Positions 8,234-16,724 are shown, numbered from the stretch's first letter. The stretch is DNA of 39,905 nucleotides from Chitinivibrionales bacterium (GCA_028278335.1 JANQEN010000207.1:1-39905), one strand, 5' to 3'. The notes: generated by a model from the letters alone, not told the origin. Numbers and translations: made by a program.

Positions 8234-9256
8234 ATTAACATACTCTTTCTAAGCAAAGACCTCCCTTCGGATAAGCCAAACGGTGTTTCAATTCAGGTTC
8301 ACCGTCTTGCCGAAGCATTAGTAAAAAAGGGACATTCTGTTACCTGTATATCTTTTAGCCCAAAGCCTTCCCATGCTCAATATCACCACAAACAACTACA
8401 CTATAAAACGCCCTTTACCTTTCTTCGTAAGTTTGAACCAGCTCTTCAGTTTCATGCCCAATCATTTAAACAATATGATGTGGTTCATTTTCATGGTGAC
8501 GATTACCTCTGTATAAGAAATACAAATAGAATCAGAACCTTTTATGGATCAGCTCTTCACGAAGCGATTTACGCACGAAAGATATCTCGTTTTTTATATC
8601 AGGCTCTCTTTTATGTGTTTGAATGGCTCTCATCGCTCTCATCAAGAACAACCGTAGGGATATCTCAAGCAACGCGAAGGGCCCTACCCTTGACAAAGCA
8701 TGTAATCCCCTGTGGGGTGGCAGCAGATACCTTTATGCCAAATAATCAAAAAACCGAGTGGCCCTCTCTCCTTTTTATGGGTGATCTTAAAAGTCGTAAA
8801 CAAGGTGATTATTTAATTGATCTCTTTAATAATTGTATAATAAAAAAGTATCCAGAATGTAAGTTGACAATCATTGGCCCAGAATCGTGCCAAGGAAAAA
8901 ATATTATTCACCTTAAACAGATACCAGAAAGTAGGCTCATAGAGGAGTATCAAAAAGCGTGGATCTACTGCCTTCCTAGCTCTTATGAAGGGTTTGGCGT
9001 GCCAGCTATTGAAGCGATGGCCTGCGGAACTGTTGTCATAGCTATAGCCAGTCATGGCGTTAAAGAGGTAATAACCCATGAAAACGATGGATATATCGTG
9101 AATAAATCTAACTATGCATCATCATTGCTAAGACTCATTGCACAGACAGATTTAAGGAACACCTTAGGAGTACAGGGCAGAGAAACGGCTACAAAAAAAT
9201 TCAACATTTCAATCATTGCTGAACAATATGAGAAATTGTATCAGAACGCAATTTGA
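8234..9256 (+). CDS. Glycosyltransferase family 4, apparent ATT start or 5' frameshift
   Basis: The reading frame encodes a full-size GT4 (about 340 aa): INILFLSKDLPSDKPNGVS, then RLAEALVKKGHSVT, VVHFHGDDYL, LLFMGDLKSRKQGD and YEGFGVPAIEAMACGTVV, the donor-binding EX7E region. No ATG, GTG or TTG exists in frame until GTG 8480, which would delete the N-terminal fold. The frame is open only from 8225, after a TGA. Either initiation is at ATT 8234, preceded by GAAGGA at 8223-8228, or one base is wrong: the ATG at 8215, coupled to the previous stop, would join this frame by a single-base change near GGATC. Product assignment is firm, start is not. Role: sugar transfer in the polysaccharide operon. 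Confidence 0.8.
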   Translation: MNILFLSKDLPSDKPNGVSIQVHRLAEALVKKGHSVTCISFSPKPSHAQYHHKQLHYKTPFTFLRKFEPALQFHAQSFKQYDVVHFHGDDYLCIRNTNRIRTFYGSALHEAIYARKISRFLYQALFYVFEWLSSLSSRTTVGISQATRRALPLTKHVIPCGVAADTFMPNNQKTEWPSLLFMGDLKSRKQGDYLIDLFNNCIIKKYPECKLTIIGPESCQGKNIIHLKQIPESRLIEEYQKAWIYCLPSSYEGFGVPAIEAMACGTVVIAIASHGVKEVITHENDGYIVNKSNYASSLLRLIAQTDLRNTLGVQGRETATKKFNISIIAEQYEKLYQNAI

Positions 9257-9280
9257 CAAAACTCTCTTTTTCAGTTAATT

Positions 9281-10792
9281 ATGGTTAGTCTTTTAAAAAC
9301 ACGAATCACCCATATTGGGGTTTTAATTCTTGCAGTAATAATCGGACATCTTATTGCATACAAAATGGTGCATGTCCCCAATCAATTGGAAGTGGTTATT
9401 CTTTTTGGATTGCTCATTTTTTATCCTGTGCTACGACAACCCTTAAGTGGAATGTATATACTTTTTGTACTATCCCCTTTTATTCCCTATATTCGAAGAC
9501 TCTTCTATTTAAAATATTCACGACCAGCCTTAGATCCTTTAATTGTTGTCGGCGACATTCTACTTATCTTTATTTTAGCCGGACTCTTCTTTGTTTTTAA
9601 AGAACGATTTGATCGCAAAAACAGAGGCTCTCCCTACTTCAATATCATTTTTATTTATTTCATTTATTTGCTAATCCGCTCAATTTTTTTTAATCAGCTT
9701 CCCCTATCAGAGGGTATCGCCAAATTTAAATATTATGGCCCACCGGTACTTTTCTTTTTGGTTGGCACCTTATACACAAACAAACTTGCTCACCTTAAAC
9801 GAATTTGGCAAATTACAATAGTGATTGGTGTCATTGCATCGCTCTATGGTATTATTCAACTTTACTTCGGGTACTCAAAGGCAGAAAACCTTTGGCTCTC
9901 CTCAATCGAATTTACAACCCTTTTTATCCAAGGTATTGCTCGCCCCTTTTCCATATTTCAAGCTCCAGTGGCTTTTGGTGACTATATGCTCCTATCAATC
10001 ATTGCGGTGTTAATGCTAACCAAATGGACACAAAATAAATTTTCCTTTTTGTTACTACTCTTAATCCCACTTTTCATATATGCAATCCTTCTTACTTCAG
10101 TTAGGTCATGTTGGATTGGCATTATTATCATTCTGGTAATCTGGTACACACTATTTAGAGTAAAAGGAAATAGAAATCGAATATTACTTTTATCTGGCCT
10201 AGCAATACTCTATGTGATTTCTCAGTTTTCCTTAGACCTATTTCAGTCGGGACTTAATTTAGACTCGGCACTCTCTCTTATCTCTCGCGGCGCCCCAAAT
10301 CGGCAGACCGTTGATTTATTAATTACCCAGCGAAGTGCTGCGCTTTCCAACCCTTTTAAGGAATACTCCTTTCTTTCTAGAATTGCTCTTTGGCAAGATT
10401 TGTTGGTCTACTCAAAAGAGCCAGTGGCAGCTTTTTTAGGGCGTGGTGTTGGTGCGCTAAAAGCTGATTCGCTCTATTTTACCTATCTTGCAGAGTTTGG
10501 ATATCCTGGATTTATTTTTATCATTTTATTATTTGTCAAATTTGTACTCAATGGGCTCTTTGTCATTGACAACTCCAAAAGTGCCATAATTGTCGGGCTT
10601 GCCAAGGGCATCACCATTATGAATATTACCATAGCAATTATAAGCGTTACCGGAACCCATATACACTATTTTCCTGGCGATGTCTATTTCTGGTTTTTTA
10701 ATGGTGTGCTTATGGAGTTATATATCAGAAAAAAAGGTTCTCTCTCCAAGAATGAACCGGACAATGATTCTCAAATGGAATACACATCGTGA
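9281..10792 (+). CDS. O-antigen ligase/polymerase-like membrane protein (Wzy/WaaL fold)
   Basis: 503-aa polytopic inner-membrane protein, about 10-12 hydrophobic helices, typical length for the O-antigen ligase/polymerase superfamily. The RSCWIG motif at the start of a helix matches the conserved Arg-Ser-x-Trp region of that family, and a large periplasmic loop (roughly residues 320-395, with SRGAPNRQ and SRIALWQDLL) precedes the FLGRGVGA segment. It probably polymerises or ligates lipid-linked repeat units made by the neighbouring glycosyltransferases; which of the two cannot be told. The ATG follows the previous stop by 24 bases with no clear ribosome site. The next gene starts at GTG 10789, overlapping its stop by four bases. 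Confidence 0.85.
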   Translation: MVSLLKTRITHIGVLILAVIIGHLIAYKMVHVPNQLEVVILFGLLIFYPVLRQPLSGMYILFVLSPFIPYIRRLFYLKYSRPALDPLIVVGDILLIFILAGLFFVFKERFDRKNRGSPYFNIIFIYFIYLLIRSIFFNQLPLSEGIAKFKYYGPPVLFFLVGTLYTNKLAHLKRIWQITIVIGVIASLYGIIQLYFGYSKAENLWLSSIEFTTLFIQGIARPFSIFQAPVAFGDYMLLSIIAVLMLTKWTQNKFSFLLLLLIPLFIYAILLTSVRSCWIGIIIILVIWYTLFRVKGNRNRILLLSGLAILYVISQFSLDLFQSGLNLDSALSLISRGAPNRQTVDLLITQRSAALSNPFKEYSFLSRIALWQDLLVYSKEPVAAFLGRGVGALKADSLYFTYLAEFGYPGFIFIILLFVKFVLNGLFVIDNSKSAIIVGLAKGITIMNITIAIISVTGTHIHYFPGDVYFWFFNGVLMELYIRKKGSLSKNEPDNDSQMEYTS

Positions 10793-11859
10793 AACTGCTT
10801 CTTACCTTTGACTTTCCTCCTGACAAAGGTGGAATTCAAAAATATCTTTATGGCATTGTCAAACACACCTTTTTAAAAAGGGACTTGGTACTCATACCAT
10901 CCTCAACCAGAACAAATTATTCCAATAATTCTTTGACAGCCACCGTTAAATCCTGTTCATTTCCGATCTCTCTTAAAAAAAGTAAATTACACATTGTTAA
11001 TGCACTAATCCCATTTTTAAAAATAGTATTAAAAAGCAAAGGAACTGTGACTGTTGTTTGCGGTAATATCTATGCAGCTATCCTGCCCTGGATTCTGTAT
11101 CCGGTGACAAGAAAAACCTACTCGGTTTTTACCTATGGCTCTGAGTTGCTACCCTTAAAAAAAATAACCTGGAAATCATTTTTTTTAAGATCAGTCCTCT
11201 TTCATGCAAAAGAGATATATACCATAAGCGAATACACTCGCACTCTTTTGATTGATATTGGGTGCAAGCATAGAATCGAAATGATTGTACCCAAAATTGA
11301 GATAAACTCTTTACCACAAAAACCAGAATTTAACACAAAACCACCAATTAGATTACTCAGTGTTGGTCGATTAGTATACCATAAAGGCTTTGAAGTTTTA
11401 TTAAACGCACTTTCATTATTGACCCAAAAAGAAAGTAGCTTTCGATTAACAATCGCTGGCAATGGCCCTGATTTTTTCCGGTTATTGCAGCTGAGTAAAT
11501 CTTTATCAGTTTCCTCAATTGTTGACATAAAGCAAGGTCTTACGGATAATGATTTAACTAAAGAGTATTTACAGTCAAACATCTTTGTTCTCCCTTCATT
11601 AGAGACAGAACGAGGGGTTGAAGGGTTTGGTATTGTACTTTTGGAAGCTATGGCAATGCATACACCCATAGTTGCCGCTGCATCAGGGGGTATCCCTGAA
11701 GTTATTGACAATGGCACCTGCGGAATCTTGGTTGAACCCAATAGCCCAAAAGCACTTGCCCAAGCAATTTTATCGCTAGCATTAGACGTCAAGGCAATGC
11801 GTTTATTAACCCAAAAAGCATATACTCGTCTTAAAACACACTATGTCTGGAACCAATAA
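10789..11859 (+). CDS. Glycosyltransferase family 4
   Basis: GT-B enzyme of 356 aa. N-terminal LTFDFPPDKGGIQKYLYGI is the usual glycine-rich acceptor/Rossmann start; the C-terminal half has LLSVGRLVYHKGFEVLLNAL, IAGNGPDF and EGFGIVLLEAMAMHTPIVA (EX7E), followed by SGGIPEVI. The start is a GTG overlapping the upstream TGA (GTGA), a translational-coupling arrangement. The protein ends abruptly right after a YVWNQ segment, where related enzymes usually continue another 15-25 residues, and its last 17 bases overlap the next gene. The truncated tail may be natural. Predicted role: polysaccharide chain assembly, sugar unknown. Confidence 0.89.
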   Translation: MKLLLTFDFPPDKGGIQKYLYGIVKHTFLKRDLVLIPSSTRTNYSNNSLTATVKSCSFPISLKKSKLHIVNALIPFLKIVLKSKGTVTVVCGNIYAAILPWILYPVTRKTYSVFTYGSELLPLKKITWKSFFLRSVLFHAKEIYTISEYTRTLLIDIGCKHRIEMIVPKIEINSLPQKPEFNTKPPIRLLSVGRLVYHKGFEVLLNALSLLTQKESSFRLTIAGNGPDFFRLLQLSKSLSVSSIVDIKQGLTDNDLTKEYLQSNIFVLPSLETERGVEGFGIVLLEAMAMHTPIVAAASGGIPEVIDNGTCGILVEPNSPKALAQAILSLALDVKAMRLLTQKAYTRLKTHYVWNQ

Positions 11860-13012
11860 GTTAAAAGTCGTCTTTATCAATCATTGGGCAGAGCAGTTTG
11901 GCGGAGCCGAACACTCTCTCCTTGACATATTAGCCTATGCACCAGATCATTATGAGTGTCATCTTATCACCTCAGAGCAAGGTCTCTTGGTACAAAAAGC
12001 GCAAACCCTCAAGGTGACCTGTCATGTCATTAATTGCAGTCAAAAACTAAAGCGTATTAAACGAGGATCTTTGATTAAGAATAGTGTATGGCAAATCCCG
12101 GCTCTGATCTCCTTTTTGTGGTACGTAGTAAAATGTAGAAATGCAATACAGAGAATCTCACCGCATATTGTTCATGCTAATGTTCCAAAATCTCATATAA
12201 CTCTTTTTTTAATGAGCATGCTTATTCGCACATCATCGCTTTTTATCCACATGCGTGAAATCTTTAAAAAACGTGGACTCTCCTTTTATATCTACTCACT
12301 TTTATTTCCCAAAAAACGATGTCATGTCATAGCCATATCTAAAGCCGTGAGAGATCACCTCCCACTGTCAATGAAAAAGAGGTGCCGTTTACTGTATAAC
12401 GGAGTCACAATTCCGTCAATGAGAACAGGGCAAGTTGACAAAAATCGATTACGTCTACTCTACTTGGGACGGGTTGTTCCTTGGAAAGGGTGCCATCTTC
12501 TTCTTGATGTTCTGCACACGCTTAATACTCGAAATCTTACTCATTCTATTTCGCTATCTATCATTGGTAATTCGGCATATTGGGCAGATGACTATCGTCA
12601 AGAAATTCAAGGTCAAATAATTAAATACAATCTATCAAATATCTGTTCTCTCATGCCCTATACCAATGACACTTACGATGTTTACACATCACACGACCTA
12701 TTTGTTAATGCCTCATTTCAAGAACCCTTCGGACGTGCTATTGCAGAAGCCCATTCCTATAGTCTACCAGTGGTAGCCTTTGATTCTGGTGGTATCCGAG
12801 AAATTGTGCACCACAATGAGAGCGGCTTTTTATTACCCTACAACAATTGCAAGGCATTTGCCGATGCTATTGAAAAATTTGTTACTCATCCAGCTCTTCT
12901 TAAATCAATGGGCTCAAAGGGAAGAATAATTTGTCAAGAACGGTTTAATAAAACAACACAAGTTCAGAAGCTTCTTACGCTTTTCAAGGAGCAAAAGACT
13001 CAACCGCAGTAG
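11843..13012 (+). CDS. Glycosyltransferase family 4
   Basis: 389-aa GT-B glycosyltransferase and last gene of the operon. Motifs: FINHWAEQFGGAEHSLLDIL at the N-terminus, HVIAISKAVRDHL at the end of the first domain, LLYLGRVVPWKGCHLLLDVL opening the second domain, and FQEPFGRAIAEAHSYSLPVVA, an EX7E-type donor site, then SGGIREIV. Its ATG lies inside the 3' end of the preceding GT4 gene, consistent with one polycistronic message from 4387 to 13012. The stop is followed by 32 bases before a convergent gene; no strong rho-independent terminator is visible there. Sugar specificity unknown. Confidence 0.9.
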   Translation: MSGTNKLKVVFINHWAEQFGGAEHSLLDILAYAPDHYECHLITSEQGLLVQKAQTLKVTCHVINCSQKLKRIKRGSLIKNSVWQIPALISFLWYVVKCRNAIQRISPHIVHANVPKSHITLFLMSMLIRTSSLFIHMREIFKKRGLSFYIYSLLFPKKRCHVIAISKAVRDHLPLSMKKRCRLLYNGVTIPSMRTGQVDKNRLRLLYLGRVVPWKGCHLLLDVLHTLNTRNLTHSISLSIIGNSAYWADDYRQEIQGQIIKYNLSNICSLMPYTNDTYDVYTSHDLFVNASFQEPFGRAIAEAHSYSLPVVAFDSGGIREIVHHNESGFLLPYNNCKAFADAIEKFVTHPALLKSMGSKGRIICQERFNKTTQVQKLLTLFKEQKTQPQ

Positions 13013-13044
13013 TCCAAATTGCTTACTCTATAACAAAAGCTTTG

Positions 13045-13809
13045 CTAAAATAGAAACATAAACGCTGCGATAACTAATGCAAGGAGGGCTCCTCCCCCAA
13101 TAAAATAGAGGACCAGTTTACCTGTTTTTGATCGAGCATTATCCCAATCACTGAGGACTTTTTCCGGCTTAACATTTTCTGGTTCTTGCTCCTCAGAAGA
13201 TTCTATTTCTGTCGATTCTGGCTGTTCATTTTCATCACTAGCATCTTCATAGGCTTGCTCTTCACTTTCCTCCTCATCAGATTCACTCTCTTGGGGATCC
13301 CTCTCCTCTTCTGGGGAAGGATTTTGATTGTCATCCTGCCCTTCTTCAGAAAAGACCTCTAGTTCAGACATAATTTCCGAGAAAACATTATCCAGCTCAG
13401 ATGTCTCATCAAGCCCCTTTTTTTTCGCGTCAGCTTCATATTCCTCAAAGTCAATTTTGTCGATTCTCATCAATTTCGTTTCCTGAGGATCGGGACGACT
13501 CTCGGCAACTTTTATTCGTTTCGTGTCGAGTTGATGTGTCTGCTTATCCTTTTCATCAAGTGGCTTACCTTTAGGGCTCTCCTTAGTAGTTGTTTTATCC
13601 GTGGATTTCTCTTGGTCTTCAACTTTCTGTTTTTCATCATCGATGATTTTGGTTGGCAGCTCCTCTTTCGGAGAAATAGTATCCTGTGATTGTGCTGGTT
13701 CTTGTTCACGTTCCTGGGAGAGTACTTCATCAATAGAGCACCAACACCCATTCTCATCGAGAATTAATCCATCAATAACATTTTTTCTGATCTCTTGGGG
13801 AATCACCAT
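13045..13809 (-). CDS. Acidic protein with C-terminal membrane anchor, unknown function
   Basis: 254 aa, family not recognised. Residues 1-30 form a short ordered-looking start (IRKNVIDGLILDENGCWCS), followed by about 190 residues rich in Glu, Asp, Ser, Gln and Lys with little hydrophobic content, probably disordered. A single hydrophobic helix at the C-terminus (LVLYFIGGGALLALVIAAF) suggests a tail-anchored or single-pass protein with the acidic domain in the cytoplasm. The gene follows the TPR protein gene by 20 bases and is probably in the same operon. The acidic region is low-complexity, so similarity searches should mask it. Confidence 0.72.
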   Translation of the reverse strand: MVIPQEIRKNVIDGLILDENGCWCSIDEVLSQEREQEPAQSQDTISPKEELPTKIIDDEKQKVEDQEKSTDKTTTKESPKGKPLDEKDKQTHQLDTKRIKVAESRPDPQETKLMRIDKIDFEEYEADAKKKGLDETSELDNVFSEIMSELEVFSEEGQDDNQNPSPEEERDPQESESDEEESEEQAYEDASDENEQPESTEIESSEEQEPENVKPEKVLSDWDNARSKTGKLVLYFIGGGALLALVIAAFMFLF

Positions 13810-13829
13810 ACTATCTTTCTAGGAGTACT

Positions 13830-14570
13830 TTAAAAATAGGAAATTGTATCTGCTAGCTTTCCTTTTGGTTTTATCATTGGCGTTGTCTTTTCCTCCTGTT
13901 TCACAACACTCTTTTTTCTCTCTGGAACAACACCTTGTGGTTCAGAAAAAGTTTCAACAGTATCTTGCTTGGGCATTGTTTTATTTTTGTAGAGTTCTTC
14001 TGCTTTGTCAATATAGGCAAACCGTCCATCAGGAATTGACTGGTTTGGATTCCGCCTGATAAATTGTTTATATTCCCGCCTGGCCTTCTGGAATTTGTGA
14101 CGTTTAAGATACATATCAGCAGTGACTTCATAGGGAGAGATATCATTTTCGTTGGACCGCTTAATCTCACCTAAAATGTTAAAAGCCTCTCCCTCTGAGT
14201 TGGTATAGAGCTTTGAAAAAACTCGGGAATATTCCTGAACATATTCTTTAAGCTCTTTACTATTCCTCTTATGAGCTTGCCCATTGACTGACAGCATAAC
14301 AAAAAGAAATACCGACAAAAGGAAGTTTATTATCAGAGCAATCATCATGACTATGGGTACACCACTCTTGGTTATGGGTGTCTTTGGAGCTATATCACCA
14401 TCAATTACTTTCGACATCTCTTCAAGCTGGATAGTAGCATATTCTGCAATATCCGACCCGGGAAACTCTTTAACCAACTGTTGGTACATTTTTCGTGCCA
14501 ACGTTGTGTCATGTTCAACATACTGAAGTGTATAAGCCTCTTTGTATCTTTGCAGCGGCGTAGGATTCAT
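13830..14570 (-). CDS. TPR-like protein with a central membrane helix, unknown function
   Basis: 246 aa. Residues 1-52 look like one tetratricopeptide-type helix pair (RYKEAYTLQYVEHD then ARKMYQQLVKEFPGSDIAEYA). A hydrophobic helix follows at about 71-93 (IVMMIALIINFLLSVFLFVML). A second TPR-like pair after it includes KFQKARREYKQFIRRNPNQSIPDG. The C-terminal 50 residues are charged and probably disordered. AAGGAGAGGGT directly before the ATG is a strong ribosome site. Likely an inner-membrane scaffold; the neighbouring membrane-anchored acidic protein is a possible partner, by gene order only. Confidence 0.75.
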   Translation of the reverse strand: MNPTPLQRYKEAYTLQYVEHDTTLARKMYQQLVKEFPGSDIAEYATIQLEEMSKVIDGDIAPKTPITKSGVPIVMMIALIINFLLSVFLFVMLSVNGQAHKRNSKELKEYVQEYSRVFSKLYTNSEGEAFNILGEIKRSNENDISPYEVTADMYLKRHKFQKARREYKQFIRRNPNQSIPDGRFAYIDKAEELYKNKTMPKQDTVETFSEPQGVVPERKKSVVKQEEKTTPMIKPKGKLADTISYF

Positions 14571-14582
14571 ACCCTCTCCTTA

Positions 14583-14912
14583 CTATCGTCCTCTTTTAGT
14601 ATTTTTCAGTAATGATTTTATTTGACGGTCTGACATTGATTGCTTTTTTGTGGGAGCTGGTTCGTAGCGCTTACAAATAAATTTCTCATCACCACCAAAG
14701 GATGCTGCACCAGTAGAGCCACCGGTTCGCTTTGCTCTAAATTCCGAACATTTGCTCTTGAATTTACAGTTAAAACAAGAGGCGTCCTCTTGTCTTTGCT
14801 GATGGGAGAATCCCTTTCTCTCCATTTCCCGATCGTGCTTATCAACATAGTAGCCACTTGCCATAGATCGATTTTTGCTTACATATCGGTCATGATCATG
14901 ATCATAGTTCAC
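14583..14912 (-). CDS. Small basic protein with a four-cysteine motif, unknown function
   Basis: 109 aa, not recognised. The N-terminus is His/Asp-rich (YDHDHDRY). The centre holds CFNCKFKSKC and, 27 residues later, FICKRYEP, giving Cys-x2-Cys-x5-Cys...Cys, a plausible zinc or iron-sulfur site. The C-terminus is basic (KNTKRGR), suggesting nucleic-acid contact, which is inference. The start is a GTG at 14912 supported by AAGGA six bases upstream; no better ATG exists. It is followed after 12 bases by the TPR protein gene, so the three genes 14912-13045 probably form one operon. Confidence 0.68.
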   Translation of the reverse strand: MNYDHDHDRYVSKNRSMASGYYVDKHDREMERKGFSHQQRQEDASCFNCKFKSKCSEFRAKRTGGSTGAASFGGDEKFICKRYEPAPTKKQSMSDRQIKSLLKNTKRGR

Positions 14913-15019
14913 AGTTTTTCCTTTTTAAGGTTATTCTTGGATTACAAAAAATATAATTAAAATATCGACACATTGCATGCCTTATAACATTCCTTTTAAT
15001 AAATTCCAAGAACAGCTTT

Positions 15020-16453
15020 TTAGGACAATTCGTTTTTGATGCTATACTCAAGAGCTCCCGAAATCTCTTTGGCTGTACCAAATTGATGAACTTGGATGAT
15101 AATTAATGCGTCTCGGTGTCGATTAATCCATCGAAAGGATATCTCTTGCTCTGCAAAATCCGACTTACTAATAGGCAGCTTTTCAGAATAAAAAAATGAT
15201 TGAATTTTTTCTACCAAGGAGTCTCTATCGATACTTGACTTGTCTAAAGGAATAAGCTGCAGCTTCTGATCTTCTCTAAACCAAAAGGTCATTGCCTTCT
15301 CTTTTTCCACATGGGGAAGAATCACGATGCAATCCTGAAGGGATTTATAGGCACCATCTCTTTCGTTTATGTTGGTTTGAGCATTTAACGAGGGAGAGTA
15401 TTTTTGAATGAGCCGGTATTCATAAACAAGACACTCAAGCTCTGATCCACAGATATGGGTAATTAACTCTGATGCATGTTCTCTAAGCTGTTCCATCTTT
15501 TTTATTGATTCATCATGTATTCGAAAGTAATTCATCAACCTTCGCCGTAGATTTTTTGCTTTCCCAATGTAAATGTGCTCCCCGCAGGAATTTTTAAATC
15601 CGTAGATACCTGGAGCTTGAGGAAGTTTTTTAATATCCTCTATACTAAACCGTGCTTGTCTCCATAACTTCTGTTGCTCACTGTTAAACATTTTCTCATT
15701 TAAATCAGAACGTACAGTTATATTCTTATCCACCAATAGGGAAACAATATGATTAAAACAACGTAAAAATGATTCCCCATAGGATCTTATCGAAGACAAC
15801 CTGGGTGCTGTTGAAAAGAGAAGTTGATAATAATTTTGTAGGGTTGCTGGCTTTTGTGCTTGGAGTGCCAGTGGCCTTAAAAGATTACTCAAAAGAAGAG
15901 TATCATCAGTTAGATAGACTCCATGCTCCATGCAAAAACGCATCAGCGTTCTCTGTTGATTGTAGGAAATAAAGATTGCAGTCATCCCTTCCAAGGCTGA
16001 CTCAAGCTCCATGGCCACTGTTTCTCGACCGTTAAAAGATTCCTGATCACTTCCCACAAGGACACTGCGTTCTTCAAAAGAAAGTGATAAGGGATCAACC
16101 ATCCATGCCTCTAAAATGATTGGTTGAGCTGCGTGGGGTGATAGAACACTTACATGTAAAGGTTTCCTTCCAGTCTGATCTGAACTGATAAGGACATACA
16201 CAATAGCCCAGGGCGTATCGTGTAAGTGTGTGCTGTCTGTATCTACCTCAGCATCGGTTGCATGCCAGAGTTGATCCTCTCCATAGGTACAGCGAAGATC
16301 TTTTGCCAGTGTTGCAAACACTGCTTTATGTGCCAACGATGCCATAGGACCCTTAAACTTTAAAAAGGTTTCGGCCAGCTCTAAGGAGGATACTCCCGCA
16401 GGTGAACTTTTAATGTATTCTACAATGGTATCAGGTAAGCTTTTTGGTTTCAT
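15020..16453 (-). CDS. GIY-YIG nuclease with N-terminal winged-helix-like and degenerate DnaQ-like regions
   Basis: 477 aa. The secure part is a UvrC/Cho-type GIY-YIG nuclease domain at about 275-360: GIY (282-284), YIG (295-297), RRRL after it, and the Glu-containing ELECLVYEYRLIQKYSPSLN segment (Glu338, Glu345). Residues 1-70 resemble a small helical/winged domain. The middle (80-240) has the outline of a DEDDh exonuclease (FISYNQQRTLMRFC and a following LLLSNLLRPLALQAQ helix), but the acidic exoI residues are not apparent, so it may be inactive. Bacterial DnaQ-GIY-YIG fusions exist, and this looks like a divergent one. Likely a DNA-repair or genome-maintenance nuclease. It lacks the UvrC C-terminal endonuclease half. 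Confidence 0.75.
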   Translation of the reverse strand: MKPKSLPDTIVEYIKSSPAGVSSLELAETFLKFKGPMASLAHKAVFATLAKDLRCTYGEDQLWHATDAEVDTDSTHLHDTPWAIVYVLISSDQTGRKPLHVSVLSPHAAQPIILEAWMVDPLSLSFEERSVLVGSDQESFNGRETVAMELESALEGMTAIFISYNQQRTLMRFCMEHGVYLTDDTLLLSNLLRPLALQAQKPATLQNYYQLLFSTAPRLSSIRSYGESFLRCFNHIVSLLVDKNITVRSDLNEKMFNSEQQKLWRQARFSIEDIKKLPQAPGIYGFKNSCGEHIYIGKAKNLRRRLMNYFRIHDESIKKMEQLREHASELITHICGSELECLVYEYRLIQKYSPSLNAQTNINERDGAYKSLQDCIVILPHVEKEKAMTFWFREDQKLQLIPLDKSSIDRDSLVEKIQSFFYSEKLPISKSDFAEQEISFRWINRHRDALIIIQVHQFGTAKEISGALEYSIKNELS

Positions 16454-16475
16454 AGAAGTTTATTTTTCATAGTTT

Positions 16476-16504
16476 TTGACAAGCGAATACCAAACACTTG
16501 TCAA
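16476..16504. promoter_or_regulatory. Operator-like inverted repeat
   Basis: TTGACAAG (16476-16483) is perfectly repeated in inverted orientation as CTTGTCAA (16497-16504), arms 13 bases apart. It lies just upstream of the GIY-YIG gene start. Arm length and centre-to-centre spacing of 21 bases (two helical turns) suit a dimeric DNA-binding regulator. No regulator can be named. Confidence 0.45.
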
Positions 16505-16566
16505 TTGTTCAATTTACATGCCACACTAACCCCAGTTTTGGCAATGCTTTACAAATTGTTTTGTTG

Positions 16567-16595
16567 TTGACAACTTTCGACATTTATTATATATT
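16567..16595 (+). promoter_or_regulatory. Upstream sigma-70-type promoter for the H1-like gene
   Basis: A consensus -35 TTGACA at 16567-16572 and TATATT at 16590-16595 are separated by the ideal 17 bases. The transcript would have a leader of roughly 175 bases before the ATG at 16780. Confidence 0.6.
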
Positions 16596-16695
16596 GAATT
16601 GTAAATGCATCAGCTTTATTTATGGTAATTGATTTTTAGTATTTTTCGAGTTTACACTGAGCTAATTAAATTTACAGAGAAGATCAAAAATTATC

Positions 16696-16724
16696 TTGCA
16701 AAGAAAATAATTAAGTGTTATACT
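16696..16724 (+). promoter_or_regulatory. Proximal sigma-70-type promoter for the H1-like gene
   Basis: TTGCAA at 16696-16701 and TATACT at 16719-16724, with a 17-base spacer, sit 55 bases before the start codon. Together with the promoter at 16567 this gives a tandem arrangement expected of a highly expressed gene. Confidence 0.6.

Noticed and set aside
8480..9256. A shorter GT4 gene starting at GTG 8480
   Set aside because: It would begin in the middle of the N-terminal domain; clear GT4 coding sequence extends upstream to about 8234.
11202..11792. 196-residue open frame on the minus strand
   Set aside because: Antisense to a GT4 gene with intact motifs and without a recognisable family or ribosome site.
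13013..13044. Bidirectional terminator between the polysaccharide operon and the acidic protein gene
   Set aside because: Only a short CAAAGCTTTG-type palindrome without a stable stem and loop.
14934..15012. TTCTTGGA/TCCAAGAA inverted repeat spanning the gap after the GIY-YIG gene
   Set aside because: Arms are 63 bases apart with no T-run or further pairing; likely chance.
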